Numbered from the stretch's first letter, positions 47,177 to 55,263 are shown. The stretch: DNA of 55,554 nucleotides from Chloroflexota bacterium (GCA_023434145.1 JAEYTI010000244.1:1-55554); one strand, 5' to 3'. Translations and numbers: made by a program. Notes: generated by a model not told the origin, from the sequence alone.

Positions 47177-47215
47177 GGTGAGTTTTGCAAACGCTTCGCG
47201 TTCGCAAAACTCACC
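47177..47215. repeat. 39-bp hairpin with CGCTTCGCG core
   Basis: 18-bp arms with one mismatch (47189/47203) and a TTC spacer region. Core AAACGCTTCGCGTT as in the 43532 hairpin. GGGCAATGCCTG follows at ~47233, and GGCAATGCCTG also occurs at ~36669. Confidence 0.88.
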
Positions 47216-47314
47216 CCACACGCTTAGGGGGCGGGCAATGCCTGCGATTCAGAGAAAAGCCCCTGCGGTTGAGCAGTTTCTCGGTTTTTTGTACAGGCAA
47301 AATCTCGCTAGCTT

Positions 47315-48811
47315 TTAAGCCGTCTGAAACGTGATCGCAGCAAACGAGAGCGGTGGGAGCTTCACCTGCGCCTTCCCATCCACGATCTCAATATCTTTGA
47401 ATGCCTGGCGCGATACGGTATCAGGCTGCTCATAGGTGTTGCATGCTTTCGGATCTGTTCCAGCAACCACTTCGGCCGATTCTACGCTGCGCAGCGGCAT
47501 GCCCGCGCAGTCGATTTCCACCAACATAGGCTCGGAAAGGTCGCGGTTGACCAGGAAGCTGTGCAGAACGCCATCACCCAGGATAGCGCTGGTATCCACA
47601 ATGTGCGTATGCCCATAGCTCTTGCTCTCATAGGCGGGGCCATCCACCCGCGGTTGGAGCGACACACCATCGCGCCGCTGCGAGAACATGACGAAGGGAT
47701 GGTAGATGGATTGGAGCAGCATCTCATCGCCGCGGGTCAAAATCGGCGCGATGACGTTGACGATCTGAGCGATGTTGGCGATCTTCAGCACGTCAGCGTG
47801 ACGGATAAAGCTGTTGAGAAAGCCGGCTACCACCAGCGCGTCTTCCAGGTTGTATTCCTCTTCGATCAGGTGCGGCGCGAACTTTCCATGCCCGTTGACG
47901 TGATCGCCCTCGTTGGCGCGATACCACACATTCCACTCGTCGAAGCACAGGTAGTGGCGATTCTTGCTGCGCTTGCGCGCCTGCACGTACCGGCAAACCG
48001 CGTCCATCTCTTCAATCTGCTGATCGATGGAATTGGTCACCGCCAGAAAGTTGGGCGTGTCGTTATCGCGGTTGCCTACATAACGGTGCAGGCTCATGTA
48101 CTCGGCGTACTCGCCAATGTGCTCCAGCACCGTGCGATCCCATTCCATGTAGGTGGGCAGCTCCGTGTTGCACGATCCGCAGGCCACCAGCTCGATGCTG
48201 GGGTCCGTGTCTTTCATCAGTTTGGCTGCCTGCTGCGCGCGGATGGCGTACTGGTCTGCGGGCACGTGGCCCAACTGCCAGGGGCCGTCCATCTCGTTAC
48301 CCAAACACCACAACTTCACCCCAAAGGGATCAACTGAACCATACTTCGCGCGCAGGTTCGAATACTTTGTCCCGGCAGGGCTGTTGCAGTACTCCACCCA
48401 GTTGCGCGCCTCTTCGGGGGTGCCCGTACCCAGGTTCACTGTGATCATCGGTGTCCAATCCATCATGCGCGCCAGGCGAATGAACTCATCCGTTCCCACC
48501 TGGTTGGGCTCGCTGCTCTGCCAGGCTAGCTCGCGTATGGTCGAGCGCTCCTCTTTTGGCCCAATGCCATCCATCCAATGGTAGCCGGACGCAAAATTGC
48601 CGCCGGGGTAGCGCATGGCGGTCATGCGCATGGGCTTCATCGCGTCCAATACGTCGCGCCGGAAACCGTGCTCGTCTGCGTGCGCCGACTTGGGATCAAA
48701 TACACCTTCGTAGACGGCGCGGCCCATATGCTCCAAAAATCCGCCAAACACGCGCGGATCGACCGGGCCAACCTGAAAGTCATGGTGCAGTTGTACATTG
48801 GTCTTCTTCAT
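47315..48811 (-). CDS. abfA: Alpha-L-arabinofuranosidase, GH51
   Basis: 498 aa, the normal intracellular GH51 length. Catalytic acid/base Glu lies in KLWCLGNEMDGPWQLG and the nucleophile Glu in LCFDEWNVWY. RYPGGNFASGYHWMDGIGP is the conserved substrate-binding segment. The C-terminal ~100 residues form the usual beta domain. It releases terminal arabinose from arabino-oligosaccharides or arabinoxylan fragments in the cytosol. GAGGTATC lies ahead of ATG 48811. It is divergent from the CE7 esterase gene, with a long inverted repeat in the shared upstream region. Confidence 0.93.
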   Translation of the reverse strand: MKKTNVQLHHDFQVGPVDPRVFGGFLEHMGRAVYEGVFDPKSAHADEHGFRRDVLDAMKPMRMTAMRYPGGNFASGYHWMDGIGPKEERSTIRELAWQSSEPNQVGTDEFIRLARMMDWTPMITVNLGTGTPEEARNWVEYCNSPAGTKYSNLRAKYGSVDPFGVKLWCLGNEMDGPWQLGHVPADQYAIRAQQAAKLMKDTDPSIELVACGSCNTELPTYMEWDRTVLEHIGEYAEYMSLHRYVGNRDNDTPNFLAVTNSIDQQIEEMDAVCRYVQARKRSKNRHYLCFDEWNVWYRANEGDHVNGHGKFAPHLIEEEYNLEDALVVAGFLNSFIRHADVLKIANIAQIVNVIAPILTRGDEMLLQSIYHPFVMFSQRRDGVSLQPRVDGPAYESKSYGHTHIVDTSAILGDGVLHSFLVNRDLSEPMLVEIDCAGMPLRSVESAEVVAGTDPKACNTYEQPDTVSRQAFKDIEIVDGKAQVKLPPLSFAAITFQTA

Positions 48812-48949
48812 AATCGATACCTCATAATAATCGTGGCTCTTATCTGGTTTTCGGGGTGGTGCAAGAAAGGGACCGCTACTACCTTACCCCAAGCATCCAA
48901 ACGAGTCAAGCCGGAAGGGGTGCGTTTCACTTTCTTGGGCAGAACCCAG

Positions 48950-49006
48950 TTTGTTGGGGTGCTCTCGTGGATAAACTCCGTTTCTCCACTTGAGCACCCC
49001 AACAAA
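48950..49006. repeat. 57-bp inverted repeat between divergent genes
   Basis: 15-bp perfect outer arms (48950-48964, 48992-49006). The same symmetry continues inward as GTGGA/TCCAC and AAAC/GTTT with three mismatches. The right shoulder AACAAACGGAAACACACCC (49001-49019) is identical to 55314-55332. Confidence 0.88.
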
Positions 49007-49107
49007 CGGAAACACACCCAGCCGGAAGCGACAAAAAGTTGCCTGAGCTTACGACGGTTGGTGATAGAATCAACGGGACCAACAATCCCCATCGATGGAG
49101 AAATCCA

Positions 49108-50082
49108 ATGCCCAATACCTTTGATTTTTCATTTGAAAAGCTGCAGACCTACCAGGGGATCAACCCCCGCCCGGCGGACCACGATGCCCACTGGGAGCGA
49201 GCCCTGGCGGAAATGTGCGCCATCGATCCGCAGATCGAAATGGTGCCGGCGGAGTTCCAGGCCCCAGGCGCGGAGTGCTTCCACTTATACTTTACCGGCG
49301 TCGGTGGCGCGCGGATTCACGCCAAGCTGCTCCAGCCAAAGAATGCCGCTGCCTCGCACCCCGCGGTTGTGATGTTCCATGGTTACAGCGGCGACTCAGG
49401 TGACTGGGCAAACAAGCTGACGTTTGTGGGCCAGGGCTTTACCGTCGCCGCGCTCGACTGCCGCGGGCAGGGCGGGCTATCGGAAGACGCGGGCGGCGTA
49501 ACCGGTAACACGCTGCACGGTCACATCATCCGCGGGCTGGAGGATGCCCTCAACGGTCAGCCGGAAAAGCTGCTCTTCCGCCAGATCTTCCTCGATACCG
49601 CGCAGCTTGCCGGCATTGTGATGGGCTTGCCGGGCGTAGACCCCAAACGTGTGGGCGCTACGGGCGGCAGCCAGGGCGGCGCGCTGACCGTTGCCTGCGC
49701 CGCGCTAGAGCCGCGCATCAAGCGGGCCGCGCCGGTATTTCCTTTCCTCTCGGATTACAAGCGCGTATGGGAGATGGACCAGGCCAAAGATGCCTACTCT
49801 GAGCTCAAAGAGTACTTCCGTCGCTTCGATCCACGCCATGAGAAAGAAGCCGCTGTTTTCGAGCAACTCGGCTATGTAGATATCCAGCACCTTGCCGGAC
49901 GCATCTGCGGCGAAGTGTTGTGGGCAATTGGCCTGATGGATACCATCTGCCCGCCATCCACGCAGTTTGCGGCGTACAACAAAATCACTTCGCCAAAGTC
50001 GCAAATCATCTACCCCGATTTTGGCCACGAAGGCTTGCCCGGAGTAGATGATAAGATCTTCCAGTTCCTGATGGGACTCTAA
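49108..50082 (+). CDS. Acetyl xylan esterase / cephalosporin-C deacetylase family (CE7)
   Basis: 324 aa. An alpha/beta hydrolase of the CE7 type: oxyanion region VVMFHGYSGDSGDW, LDCRGQGGLSEDAGG, nucleophile elbow GGSQGG, acid Asp in GLMDTICPPSTQFAAYN and the His in YPDFGHEGLPG. CE7 enzymes remove acetyl groups from xylo-oligosaccharides and other small substrates inside the cell. ATG 49108 follows GGAG and starts where homology starts. It forms a divergent pair with abfA, consistent with joint use of acetylated arabinoxylan. Confidence 0.9.
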   Translation: MPNTFDFSFEKLQTYQGINPRPADHDAHWERALAEMCAIDPQIEMVPAEFQAPGAECFHLYFTGVGGARIHAKLLQPKNAAASHPAVVMFHGYSGDSGDWANKLTFVGQGFTVAALDCRGQGGLSEDAGGVTGNTLHGHIIRGLEDALNGQPEKLLFRQIFLDTAQLAGIVMGLPGVDPKRVGATGGSQGGALTVACAALEPRIKRAAPVFPFLSDYKRVWEMDQAKDAYSELKEYFRRFDPRHEKEAAVFEQLGYVDIQHLAGRICGEVLWAIGLMDTICPPSTQFAAYNKITSPKSQIIYPDFGHEGLPGVDDKIFQFLMGL

Positions 50083-50104
50083 ACCTCCTCAAAACAGCTT
50101 TTGG

Positions 50105-50170
50105 TGTTTTGTCGTGGTTGTAGAAGAGGGTGGGCTGTGCCCCACCCTCTTCTACAACCACGACAAAACA
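50105..50170. repeat. 66-bp inverted repeat, 30-bp perfect arms
   Basis: 50105-50134 pairs with 50141-50170, spacer of six bases. First of two tandem hairpins between the convergent CE7 and CBS genes. The arm shares GTGGTTGTAG with the repeat at 13945. Confidence 0.95.
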
Positions 50171-50178
50171 TAGAGACC

Positions 50179-50221
50179 CTGAAAACACATACCCCCGCGC
50201 TGCGGGGGTATGTGTTTTCAG
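50179..50221. terminator. 43-bp hairpin next to the CBS gene end
   Basis: 20 perfect pairs (CTGAAAACACATACCCCCGC) plus one G-T pair close to the centre. The A-rich and T-rich flanks within the arms would suit a terminator on either strand. Confidence 0.85.
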
Positions 50222-50232
50222 CAAGAAAGGTT

Positions 50233-50649
50233 CTAACGCAGAGCGCGCTCGCCGGTACGGCCCATCGCTTCTGCAACCACCAGGAAGTCGGTCGCTGAGA
50301 TCATGCCAATTAACCCACCCTTCTCATCCGCCACCGGGAGGTGGTGAATTTTCTTTTCACGCATTAAACGGGCACATTCCACCACGCTGGTGTCCGCTTT
50401 GACGGTGATAAGCGGGCTGGTCATGATATCGCGCACCTTCACGGTGCCGGGGTCATTTTCCTGCGCAACAATCTTGTCGCAGATATCGGTGGAGGTGAGA
50501 ATTCCGTATTCGGGGTTATCAGCAGTCTTGTTGATAATGACGCTGTGGATATAACGCCTGCGCATGGTAGCCAGGGCATCGGTCACCGGGATATCCGGCT
50601 CGACAAAAACCACCAGGTCCATCATCCAGTCGCGTACCGTAAACTCCAT
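50233..50649 (-). CDS. CBS-domain pair protein
   Basis: 138 aa: two CBS motifs and nothing else (VRDWMMDLVVFVEPDIPVTD to LTSTDICDKIV, and VRDIMTSPLITVKADTSVVE to MISATDFLVVAEAMG). Bateman modules bind adenine nucleotides and usually regulate a partner. I chose ATG 50649 (MEFTVRDWMM) because AGGAG lies nine bases upstream and the in-frame region before it is not CBS-like. Cytosolic. No obvious partner gene is adjacent. Confidence 0.9.
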   Translation of the reverse strand: MEFTVRDWMMDLVVFVEPDIPVTDALATMRRRYIHSVIINKTADNPEYGILTSTDICDKIVAQENDPGTVKVRDIMTSPLITVKADTSVVECARLMREKKIHHLPVADEKGGLIGMISATDFLVVAEAMGRTGERALR

Positions 50650-50961
50650 ATCGCATAACTCCTTTCGCATCTCAAGGAAGAATTGCTCGCAGCAAGGCGA
50701 GAAACGAACCCGAGCGAAGGCCTTGCAGGTCAGGTAACAAGAGTATATAGAAAAGGGGGACAGAAAGCAAGCAGAGGCGAGAAGCGTTCCCAGGACTTTC
50801 ACAAAGTCGAGTTCTTAGTGAAAGTCCCATCCAGAGGGCCATCCCCCAACCCCTTCCTGCGCTTGTTCCGCAAGCTGGAAGGGGAGAAAAGCGATTTTTT
50901 GGAGTATCGGTGACCGCGTTGCGTCCACCGATACTCCAAACCCGAAAAAAACGAAACTGAC
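50650..50961. other. Intergenic region with three hairpins
   Basis: About 310 bases with no gene. It holds hairpins at 50793-50827 (GGACTTTCAC, 15-base loop), 50850-50884 (CCCCTTCC with inner GCTTG/CAAGC) and 50898-50940 (15-bp arms). The plus-strand promoter of the FmdB operon follows. Confidence 0.7.
50898..50940. repeat. 43-bp inverted repeat, 15-bp arms
   Basis: 50898-50912 pairs with 50926-50940, with an additional CGC/GCG inside. Located 22 bases ahead of the -35 box of the FmdB operon, between divergent genes. Confidence 0.88.
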
Positions 50962-51000
50962 TTGACAGCCCCGCAAATTATGCTATACTGGGGTATAGTA
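50962..51000 (+). promoter_or_regulatory. Promoter and CsoR/RcnR-type operator of the FmdB-CsoR-OsmC operon
   Basis: TTGACA (50962-50967), 16 bases, TATACT (50984-50989): the best promoter in the window. TACTGGGGTATAGTA at 50986-51000 overlaps the -10 box and has the layout of RcnR/FrmR operators (TACT, G tract, AGTA; 15 bp). CTATAC/GTATAG also form an inverted repeat there. The family regulator encoded downstream would repress its own operon from this site. Confidence 0.75.
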
Positions 51001-51025
51001 TATTTCACGAAGAAAGAGAACACAG

Positions 51026-51241
51026 ATGCCCCTCTACGAGTATCAATGCAAATCTTGTAACACTGTCTTCGAAAAGATGATGCGCTGGTCCGAATCGGAT
51101 CGCAGCCCCATCTGCCCTATCTGCCAGAGCGCAGACACGCACAAGAAGATCTCGACGTTTGCGGCTGTTGGCGGAACTTCCGGGGACTCATTCTCCGGCG
51201 GCTCTGGCAGCAGCTGCGGATCGAGCGGCCGCTTTTCCTGA
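51026..51241 (+). CDS. FmdB-type zinc ribbon protein
   Basis: 71 aa. Starts MPLYEYQCKSC, with a second knuckle CPICQS: the CxxC...CxxC zinc ribbon of the FmdB/regulatory protein family. The tail is Gly/Ser-rich with one more Cys (SGSSCGSSGRFS). Function unknown for most members. First gene after the predicted promoter-operator, so likely repressed by the regulator encoded second. Confidence 0.9.
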   Translation: MPLYEYQCKSCNTVFEKMMRWSESDRSPICPICQSADTHKKISTFAAVGGTSGDSFSGGSGSSCGSSGRFS

Positions 51242-51285
51242 GCGGGCTAGATTTTTCCGGCCGTGCGCCGGGAAACAGAGGTAGC

Positions 51286-51576
51286 ATGAAACTACAAAAT
51301 CCGGAAGCAAAAGACAAGTTGGTCAGCCGCCTGCGTCGCGTTGAAGGACAGGTGCGCGGGGTAGAAGGCATGCTCAACGATGAGCGCGACTGCCAGGAGA
51401 TCCTCCAGCAGCTTTCGGCCATTCGGTCGGCGGTGCAGAGCGTAAGCCGCATCTTCCTACAAGAGTACGCTACTGCCTGCCTCGCCAGCATGGAAGAGGA
51501 AGGCACAGCCAATAACCCTGCCCGTCGTGAGAAAATCGTGCAGGATATGATCACCCTGTTAGACAAAGCCCCTTAA
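51286..51576 (+). CDS. CsoR/RcnR/FrmR-family repressor, CstR-like
   Basis: 96 aa, all-helical DUF156 fold: SRLRRVEGQVRGVEGMLNDE, then RDCQEILQQLSAIRSAVQSV and EYATACLASM. Sensor positions read C36, Y61, C65, where copper sensors (CsoR) have Cys-His-Cys. Loss of the His with both Cys kept is the pattern of CstR, which senses persulfides by linking the two thiols. So sulfide or persulfide sensing is more likely than copper sensing, as inference. Second gene of the operon; an RcnR-like operator overlaps the promoter. Confidence 0.85.
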   Translation: MKLQNPEAKDKLVSRLRRVEGQVRGVEGMLNDERDCQEILQQLSAIRSAVQSVSRIFLQEYATACLASMEEEGTANNPARREKIVQDMITLLDKAP

Positions 51577-51585
51577 GGAGAAACA

Positions 51586-51999
51586 ATGGGAACCGCGACT
51601 GTTAAATGGATCGGCGGCAAGCAGTTTGTAGGCATCGACTCAACCCAGCATTCCGTCGTCCTCTCTACCAAGGATGAGGGTGTGGGCATGAAACCCTCTG
51701 AGCTGCTGCTGGTAGCCCTGGCCTCGTGCTCGGCAGTGGACGTGGTAGAGATTTTGAGCAAGAAGCGCATGCCCATTTCGGCGCTGGAAATCAGTGTTTC
51801 GGGCGAGCAAGACCAGGATCCCCCGTGGACGTTCCGCAAGATCAACATGCACTTCTGTCTCAGCGGCGAGAAGCTGACCGACAAAGACGTGCAGCAAGCC
51901 ATTCACCTTTCCGAGGAGAAGTACTGCTCGGTTGCGGCGACGGTACGCGGTGTAGCGGAGATCGTCACCACCTTCGAGATCAACAAAAACACCGGCTAA
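51586..51999 (+). CDS. OsmC family protein
   Basis: 137 aa. OsmC/Ohr fold: ATVKWIGGKQFVGIDS, KPSELLLVALASCSAVDVVE with the conserved Cys, and EKYCSVAATVRGVAEIVTTF with the second Cys. Ohr/OsmC proteins reduce organic peroxides with a Cys pair; this YhfA-like form has less clear activity. AAGGAG lies just before the ATG. Third gene of the operon with the CstR-like repressor, which suggests thiol or peroxide chemistry. Confidence 0.9.
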   Translation: MGTATVKWIGGKQFVGIDSTQHSVVLSTKDEGVGMKPSELLLVALASCSAVDVVEILSKKRMPISALEISVSGEQDQDPPWTFRKINMHFCLSGEKLTDKDVQQAIHLSEEKYCSVAATVRGVAEIVTTFEINKNTG

Positions 52000-52018
52000 C
52001 GCACCGCTCTGTCAAGTG

Positions 52019-52024
52019 TATAAT
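52019..52024 (+). promoter_or_regulatory. -10 box before the GNAT-thrC-thrB genes
   Basis: TATAAT located before, and overlapping in its effect with, the terminator stem at 52026-52049. The start of transcription would fall inside the hairpin. No clear -35 box. Confidence 0.4.
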
Positions 52025-52025
52025 C

Positions 52026-52053
52026 AGGCCTGAGATTGTTCTCAGGCCTTTTT
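52026..52053 (+). terminator. Intrinsic terminator of the FmdB-CsoR-OsmC operon
   Basis: 10-bp stem AGGCCTGAGA with TTGT loop, followed by TTTTT at 52049-52053. It lies only six bases before the next ATG. Confidence 0.85.
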
Positions 52054-52059
52054 GTATCC

Positions 52060-52659
52060 ATGCCCAAATCGATTGCGATCCGCCTCATCCAACCGTCAGA
52101 CGCAGCGCAAGTTCAAGCCCTGGATGCGCGCGTGCAGCCCTACCGCCCGAAAGATCAGGCAGCGGTGGAGGCGATGTTTGAACGCGCAACCGCAATAGAA
52201 GGCGACAACACCCACTGGGCGCCCATCCCACAGCCCGCCCCGGGTGATAAGGAGACAGAGGATTCTGGTTATCTTGCCTTCTGGGTAGCCCAGATGGTTG
52301 AGGACGGCCAGCCGGATCGTTTGATAGGCATGGTCGGCATTGGCCGCTTGAGCTTTCACATCCTTCCCCGGTCAGGGCCTTTTGTGGAGAGCTTGCGGAA
52401 TCGAAACGATCTTCTGGAGCTTCAACACCTGCGCGTCGATCCAGATTTCCACGGGCGCGGTGTTGGAAAGCAGTTGTGCCAGACGGTCATCGACTGGGCC
52501 AGAGATCATGGATTCAAGTTTCTGTTTGTCAATACCACTACCCCGCAAACGCCTGCCCGAAGCCTGTATCAGAAGATGGGCTTTCGCGAAGTCGCTGTTA
52601 CTTATGTCGGTAAATACGAACTGGTTTGGATGGAGTTAACCCTACAGGAGCCGCAATGA
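52060..52659 (+). CDS. GNAT family N-acetyltransferase
   Basis: 199 aa. Acetyl-CoA binding segment VDPDFHGRGVGKQLCQTVID (RGxG type) and the closing TPARSLYQKMGFREVAV. The N-terminus RLIQPSDAAQVQALD is a typical GNAT first strand and helix. The substrate is unknown. ATG 52060 was preferred over an in-frame TTG at 52036 that lies inside the terminator loop; no strong ribosome site is present. The stop overlaps the thrC start (ATGA), so it is probably part of the thr transcript. Confidence 0.85.
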   Translation: MPKSIAIRLIQPSDAAQVQALDARVQPYRPKDQAAVEAMFERATAIEGDNTHWAPIPQPAPGDKETEDSGYLAFWVAQMVEDGQPDRLIGMVGIGRLSFHILPRSGPFVESLRNRNDLLELQHLRVDPDFHGRGVGKQLCQTVIDWARDHGFKFLFVNTTTPQTPARSLYQKMGFREVAVTYVGKYELVWMELTLQEPQ

Positions 52660-53717
52660 ACGATACTGGTGTACTCGCCCGCTTTGGAGCACTGCTCGAT
52701 ATCCCTGCGCATACCACGCCCATCAGCCTGCAAGAGGGCAGCACGCCGCTGATCCCCGTGCCGCGGCTCGCCGAAACGCTCGGCGGTGGGTTTGAGCTGC
52801 TGGTCAAGTTCGAAGGTATGAACCCCACCGGGTCGTTTAAAGACCGCGGCATGACAGTTGCCATCAGCGAGGCCGCCGGGCGAGGGGCAAAGGCCGTTAT
52901 TTGCGCTTCCACCGGCAACACCGCCGCATCCGCTGCCGCGTACGCCGCGCGCGCCGGGCTGCGCGCCATTGTCATCATTCCAGAGGGCAAGGTAGCGGCA
53001 GGCAAACTGGCCGGGGCGGTGGCTTACGGCGCAGAAGTGATCCAGATCAGTGGCTCGTTCGACGATGCGCTCAACCTTGTGGTAGCGATCTCGCAGCAGC
53101 AGCCCATCGCTCTGGTCAACTCGCTCAACCCTTACCGGTTGGAGGGGCAGAAGACCGCCGCCTTTGAAATTTGCGATGTGCTCGGCTCCGCGCCCGACTG
53201 GTTGTGCCTGCCGGTGGGCAACGCGGGCAATATCACATCGTACTGGATGGGCTTCCGGCAGTACGATGGGTTAAAGTCTACCGGCCTGCCGCGGATTCTG
53301 GGCGTGCAGGCTGCCGGCTCCGCGCCGCTGGTGCTTGGTCACCCGGTCGATCAACCCGAGACGGTCGCGACAGCCATCCGCATTGGCCGCCCCGCGCGCG
53401 GCGAGCAGGCGATCCAGGCCGCTGAAGAGTCCAATGGGCGCATCATCGCCGTAGCAGATGAAGAAATCCTCGCCATGCAGCGAATGCTGGCCTCGAACGG
53501 CGTATGGGTAGAGCCCGCCTCCGCGGCAGGGCTGGCAGGGCTGGCAAATCAGATCCGCGCCGGGCAGTTTGAGGCACGCGGCAAGCGGATTGTGGCCGTC
53601 TGCACCGGGCATGGCATGAAAGACCCCGATATCATCGCCAAATCGATGCCAGCGCCTCGTAAGATCACTGCCGGGCTGAGCGAACTGGCAGCCTTGATCG
53701 ATGGAGGCAGGCAGTGA
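52656..53717 (+). CDS. thrC: Threonine synthase
   Basis: 353 aa, the short class of threonine synthase. The PLP lysine lies in EGMNPTGSFKDRGMTVAISE; ICASTGNTAASAAAYAARAG and LPVGNAGNITSYWMGF are the substrate and phosphate loops. It converts O-phosphohomoserine to threonine. The start ATG follows CAGGAG, and homoserine kinase follows with a four-base overlap, giving the classic thrC-thrB pair. This is the housekeeping copy, unlike the receiver-fused paralogue at 17198-18862. Confidence 0.95.
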   Translation: MNDTGVLARFGALLDIPAHTTPISLQEGSTPLIPVPRLAETLGGGFELLVKFEGMNPTGSFKDRGMTVAISEAAGRGAKAVICASTGNTAASAAAYAARAGLRAIVIIPEGKVAAGKLAGAVAYGAEVIQISGSFDDALNLVVAISQQQPIALVNSLNPYRLEGQKTAAFEICDVLGSAPDWLCLPVGNAGNITSYWMGFRQYDGLKSTGLPRILGVQAAGSAPLVLGHPVDQPETVATAIRIGRPARGEQAIQAAEESNGRIIAVADEEILAMQRMLASNGVWVEPASAAGLAGLANQIRAGQFEARGKRIVAVCTGHGMKDPDIIAKSMPAPRKITAGLSELAALIDGGRQ

Positions 53718-54625
53718 GCCGCCGTATCGTCGTGCGTGTTCCAGCCACCAGCGCCAATCTTGGTCCTGGCTTCGACTGCCTGGGCCTGGCACTGAACCTG
53801 TGGAACGAGACGGTCTTCACGCTGGAAGGCGAGCGCCTGCAGCTTTCCAACAGCGGCGAGGGGTTGAATATCCCAACCGACGAGCGCAACCTGGTGGTGC
53901 AGGCCATGCGCTTCTTTTGCGACGAGCGCGGGCTGCCCTTCCCCCGCGGCGTGCAGATCCGCTGCCACAACGAGATACCGCTCGGATCCGGGCTGGGCTC
54001 CAGCGCCGCCGCGGTGATCACCGGACTTTTGGGCGCTTCCGCGCTGCTGGATCAACCGCTGGATACCGATGAGGTCCTGGCGCTCTCCGCACGGATGGAA
54101 GGCCACGCCGATAATGCCGCCGCTGCCCTGCTGGGTGGGCTGGTAATTGTTGCCGCGGGGCGCAGCGGATGGATCACGCGGCGCGTGGCGATCCCCGACC
54201 ACGCGGTGGCGCTGGTGCTGCCGGATGTAAACCTGCCCACCCATGCCGCTCGCGCAGCCCTTCCAACCGAGGTATCGATGAAAGACGCCACCTTTAACCT
54301 GGGGCGCGCCATCCTGGTAGTAGAGGCGCTGCGGGCAGGCGACCTGGACCTGCTGCGACAGGCGGTCGACGACCGGCTGCACCTGCCCTACCGCTTGCCG
54401 TTGATCCCCGGCGGGCAGGATGCGCTCGAAGACGCTTATACCGCCGGCGCGCGCGCCGTGACTATCTCTGGCGCTGGTCCCAGCCTGATCGCGTTTACAG
54501 AAAATGCCGGGGCCGCGGAACAGGTTGCCGCGGCAATGACCGCGGCATTCTTCGCCCAACGTGTCGTATCGCGGGCGTTTCTGCTGCACACCACGCAGCA
54601 GGGGGCGAGTGTTAGCGGTTCATAA
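53714..54625 (+). CDS. thrB: Homoserine kinase
   Basis: 303 aa, GHMP kinase family. N-terminal RVPATSANLGPGFDCLGLAL, ATP loop IPLGSGLGSSAAAVITGLL and the C-terminal AVTISGAGPSLIAF are all present. It phosphorylates homoserine to feed threonine synthase. The start is GTG at 53714 overlapping the thrC stop. The last 14 bases overlap the end of the convergent DUF2905-like gene. Confidence 0.95.
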   Translation: MSRRIVVRVPATSANLGPGFDCLGLALNLWNETVFTLEGERLQLSNSGEGLNIPTDERNLVVQAMRFFCDERGLPFPRGVQIRCHNEIPLGSGLGSSAAAVITGLLGASALLDQPLDTDEVLALSARMEGHADNAAAALLGGLVIVAAGRSGWITRRVAIPDHAVALVLPDVNLPTHAARAALPTEVSMKDATFNLGRAILVVEALRAGDLDLLRQAVDDRLHLPYRLPLIPGGQDALEDAYTAGARAVTISGAGPSLIAFTENAGAAEQVAAAMTAAFFAQRVVSRAFLLHTTQQGASVSGS

Positions 54626-54848
54626 AGCGGGCGATCACGTTGAGCACGATTGTCAGCACAATACTCAGGATGATCGATGCCAGCAGCGGAAAAATGCAGG
54701 TGAAACCGCCCCCTTGCAGGCGAATTGTGCCGGGGAATTGGCTCAGGTTGGGGAAGGCGCGCCCCAGCAGCCATACAATACCCCCTACCACAACCAGGCC
54801 AATGCCAAAGAACATCAGCCAGCGGCCAATAACGTCCAGACCGGGCAT
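54612..54848 (-). CDS. DUF2905-type small membrane protein
   Basis: 78 aa. Two membrane helices (WLMFFGIGLVVVGGIVWLLG and FPLLASIILSIVLTIVLNVI) joined by FPNLSQFPGTIRLQGGGFTC, matching DUF2905. Function unknown. A perfect GAGGAGG precedes ATG 54848. Its 3' end overlaps thrB by 14 bases tail to tail. Confidence 0.88.
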   Translation of the reverse strand: MPGLDVIGRWLMFFGIGLVVVGGIVWLLGRAFPNLSQFPGTIRLQGGGFTCIFPLLASIILSIVLTIVLNVIARFMNR

Positions 54849-54896
54849 GGTTTCCTCCTCATTTTCATCATAACCAGGTCGGTGATGAAAAATTGA

Positions 54897-55202
54897 TCAA
54901 GCGATCCAATCGCCAATATCCTTCCAGGCTGCTTCCAGGTGCCAGCTCAGATTCTTACCGAGCTTGCGGCGCACGTAGCGGTTCGCATATTCCATCAGCG
55001 CCAGCCCGCCGATCTCGTGCAGGCGCTGTCCGATCTCACGCGTGCGGATATGGCGGCTGTCGCGATTGAAGCCCCCACCTGGGCGTTCCGAGAGAAAATC
55101 GTCGGTTCTGCCGATGCGCACCAGTTCTTCCAGCATCCGCTCAACATCCTGTTTGGCATGGCCAGGGTAAGGTTTTACCAGCAGATCGGTGATAAAGTCC
55201 AT
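54897..55202 (-). CDS. Hypothetical protein
   Basis: 101 aa, family not recognised. Rich in Arg and Glu, predicted helical, with short conserved-looking words (RMLEELVRIG, RHIRTREIGQRLHEIGGLAL, NLSWHLEAAWKDIGDWI). No membrane segment or Cys. AAGGAG precedes ATG 55202. It follows the palindrome region and precedes the DUF2905 gene on the same strand by about 50 bases. Confidence 0.75.
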   Translation of the reverse strand: MDFITDLLVKPYPGHAKQDVERMLEELVRIGRTDDFLSERPGGGFNRDSRHIRTREIGQRLHEIGGLALMEYANRYVRRKLGKNLSWHLEAAWKDIGDWIA

Positions 55203-55263
55203 ACGTTACTCCTTCGAGCCGACATTTCTTAAATTTTACCATGTCTTTACAGGCAGCTTCTCG

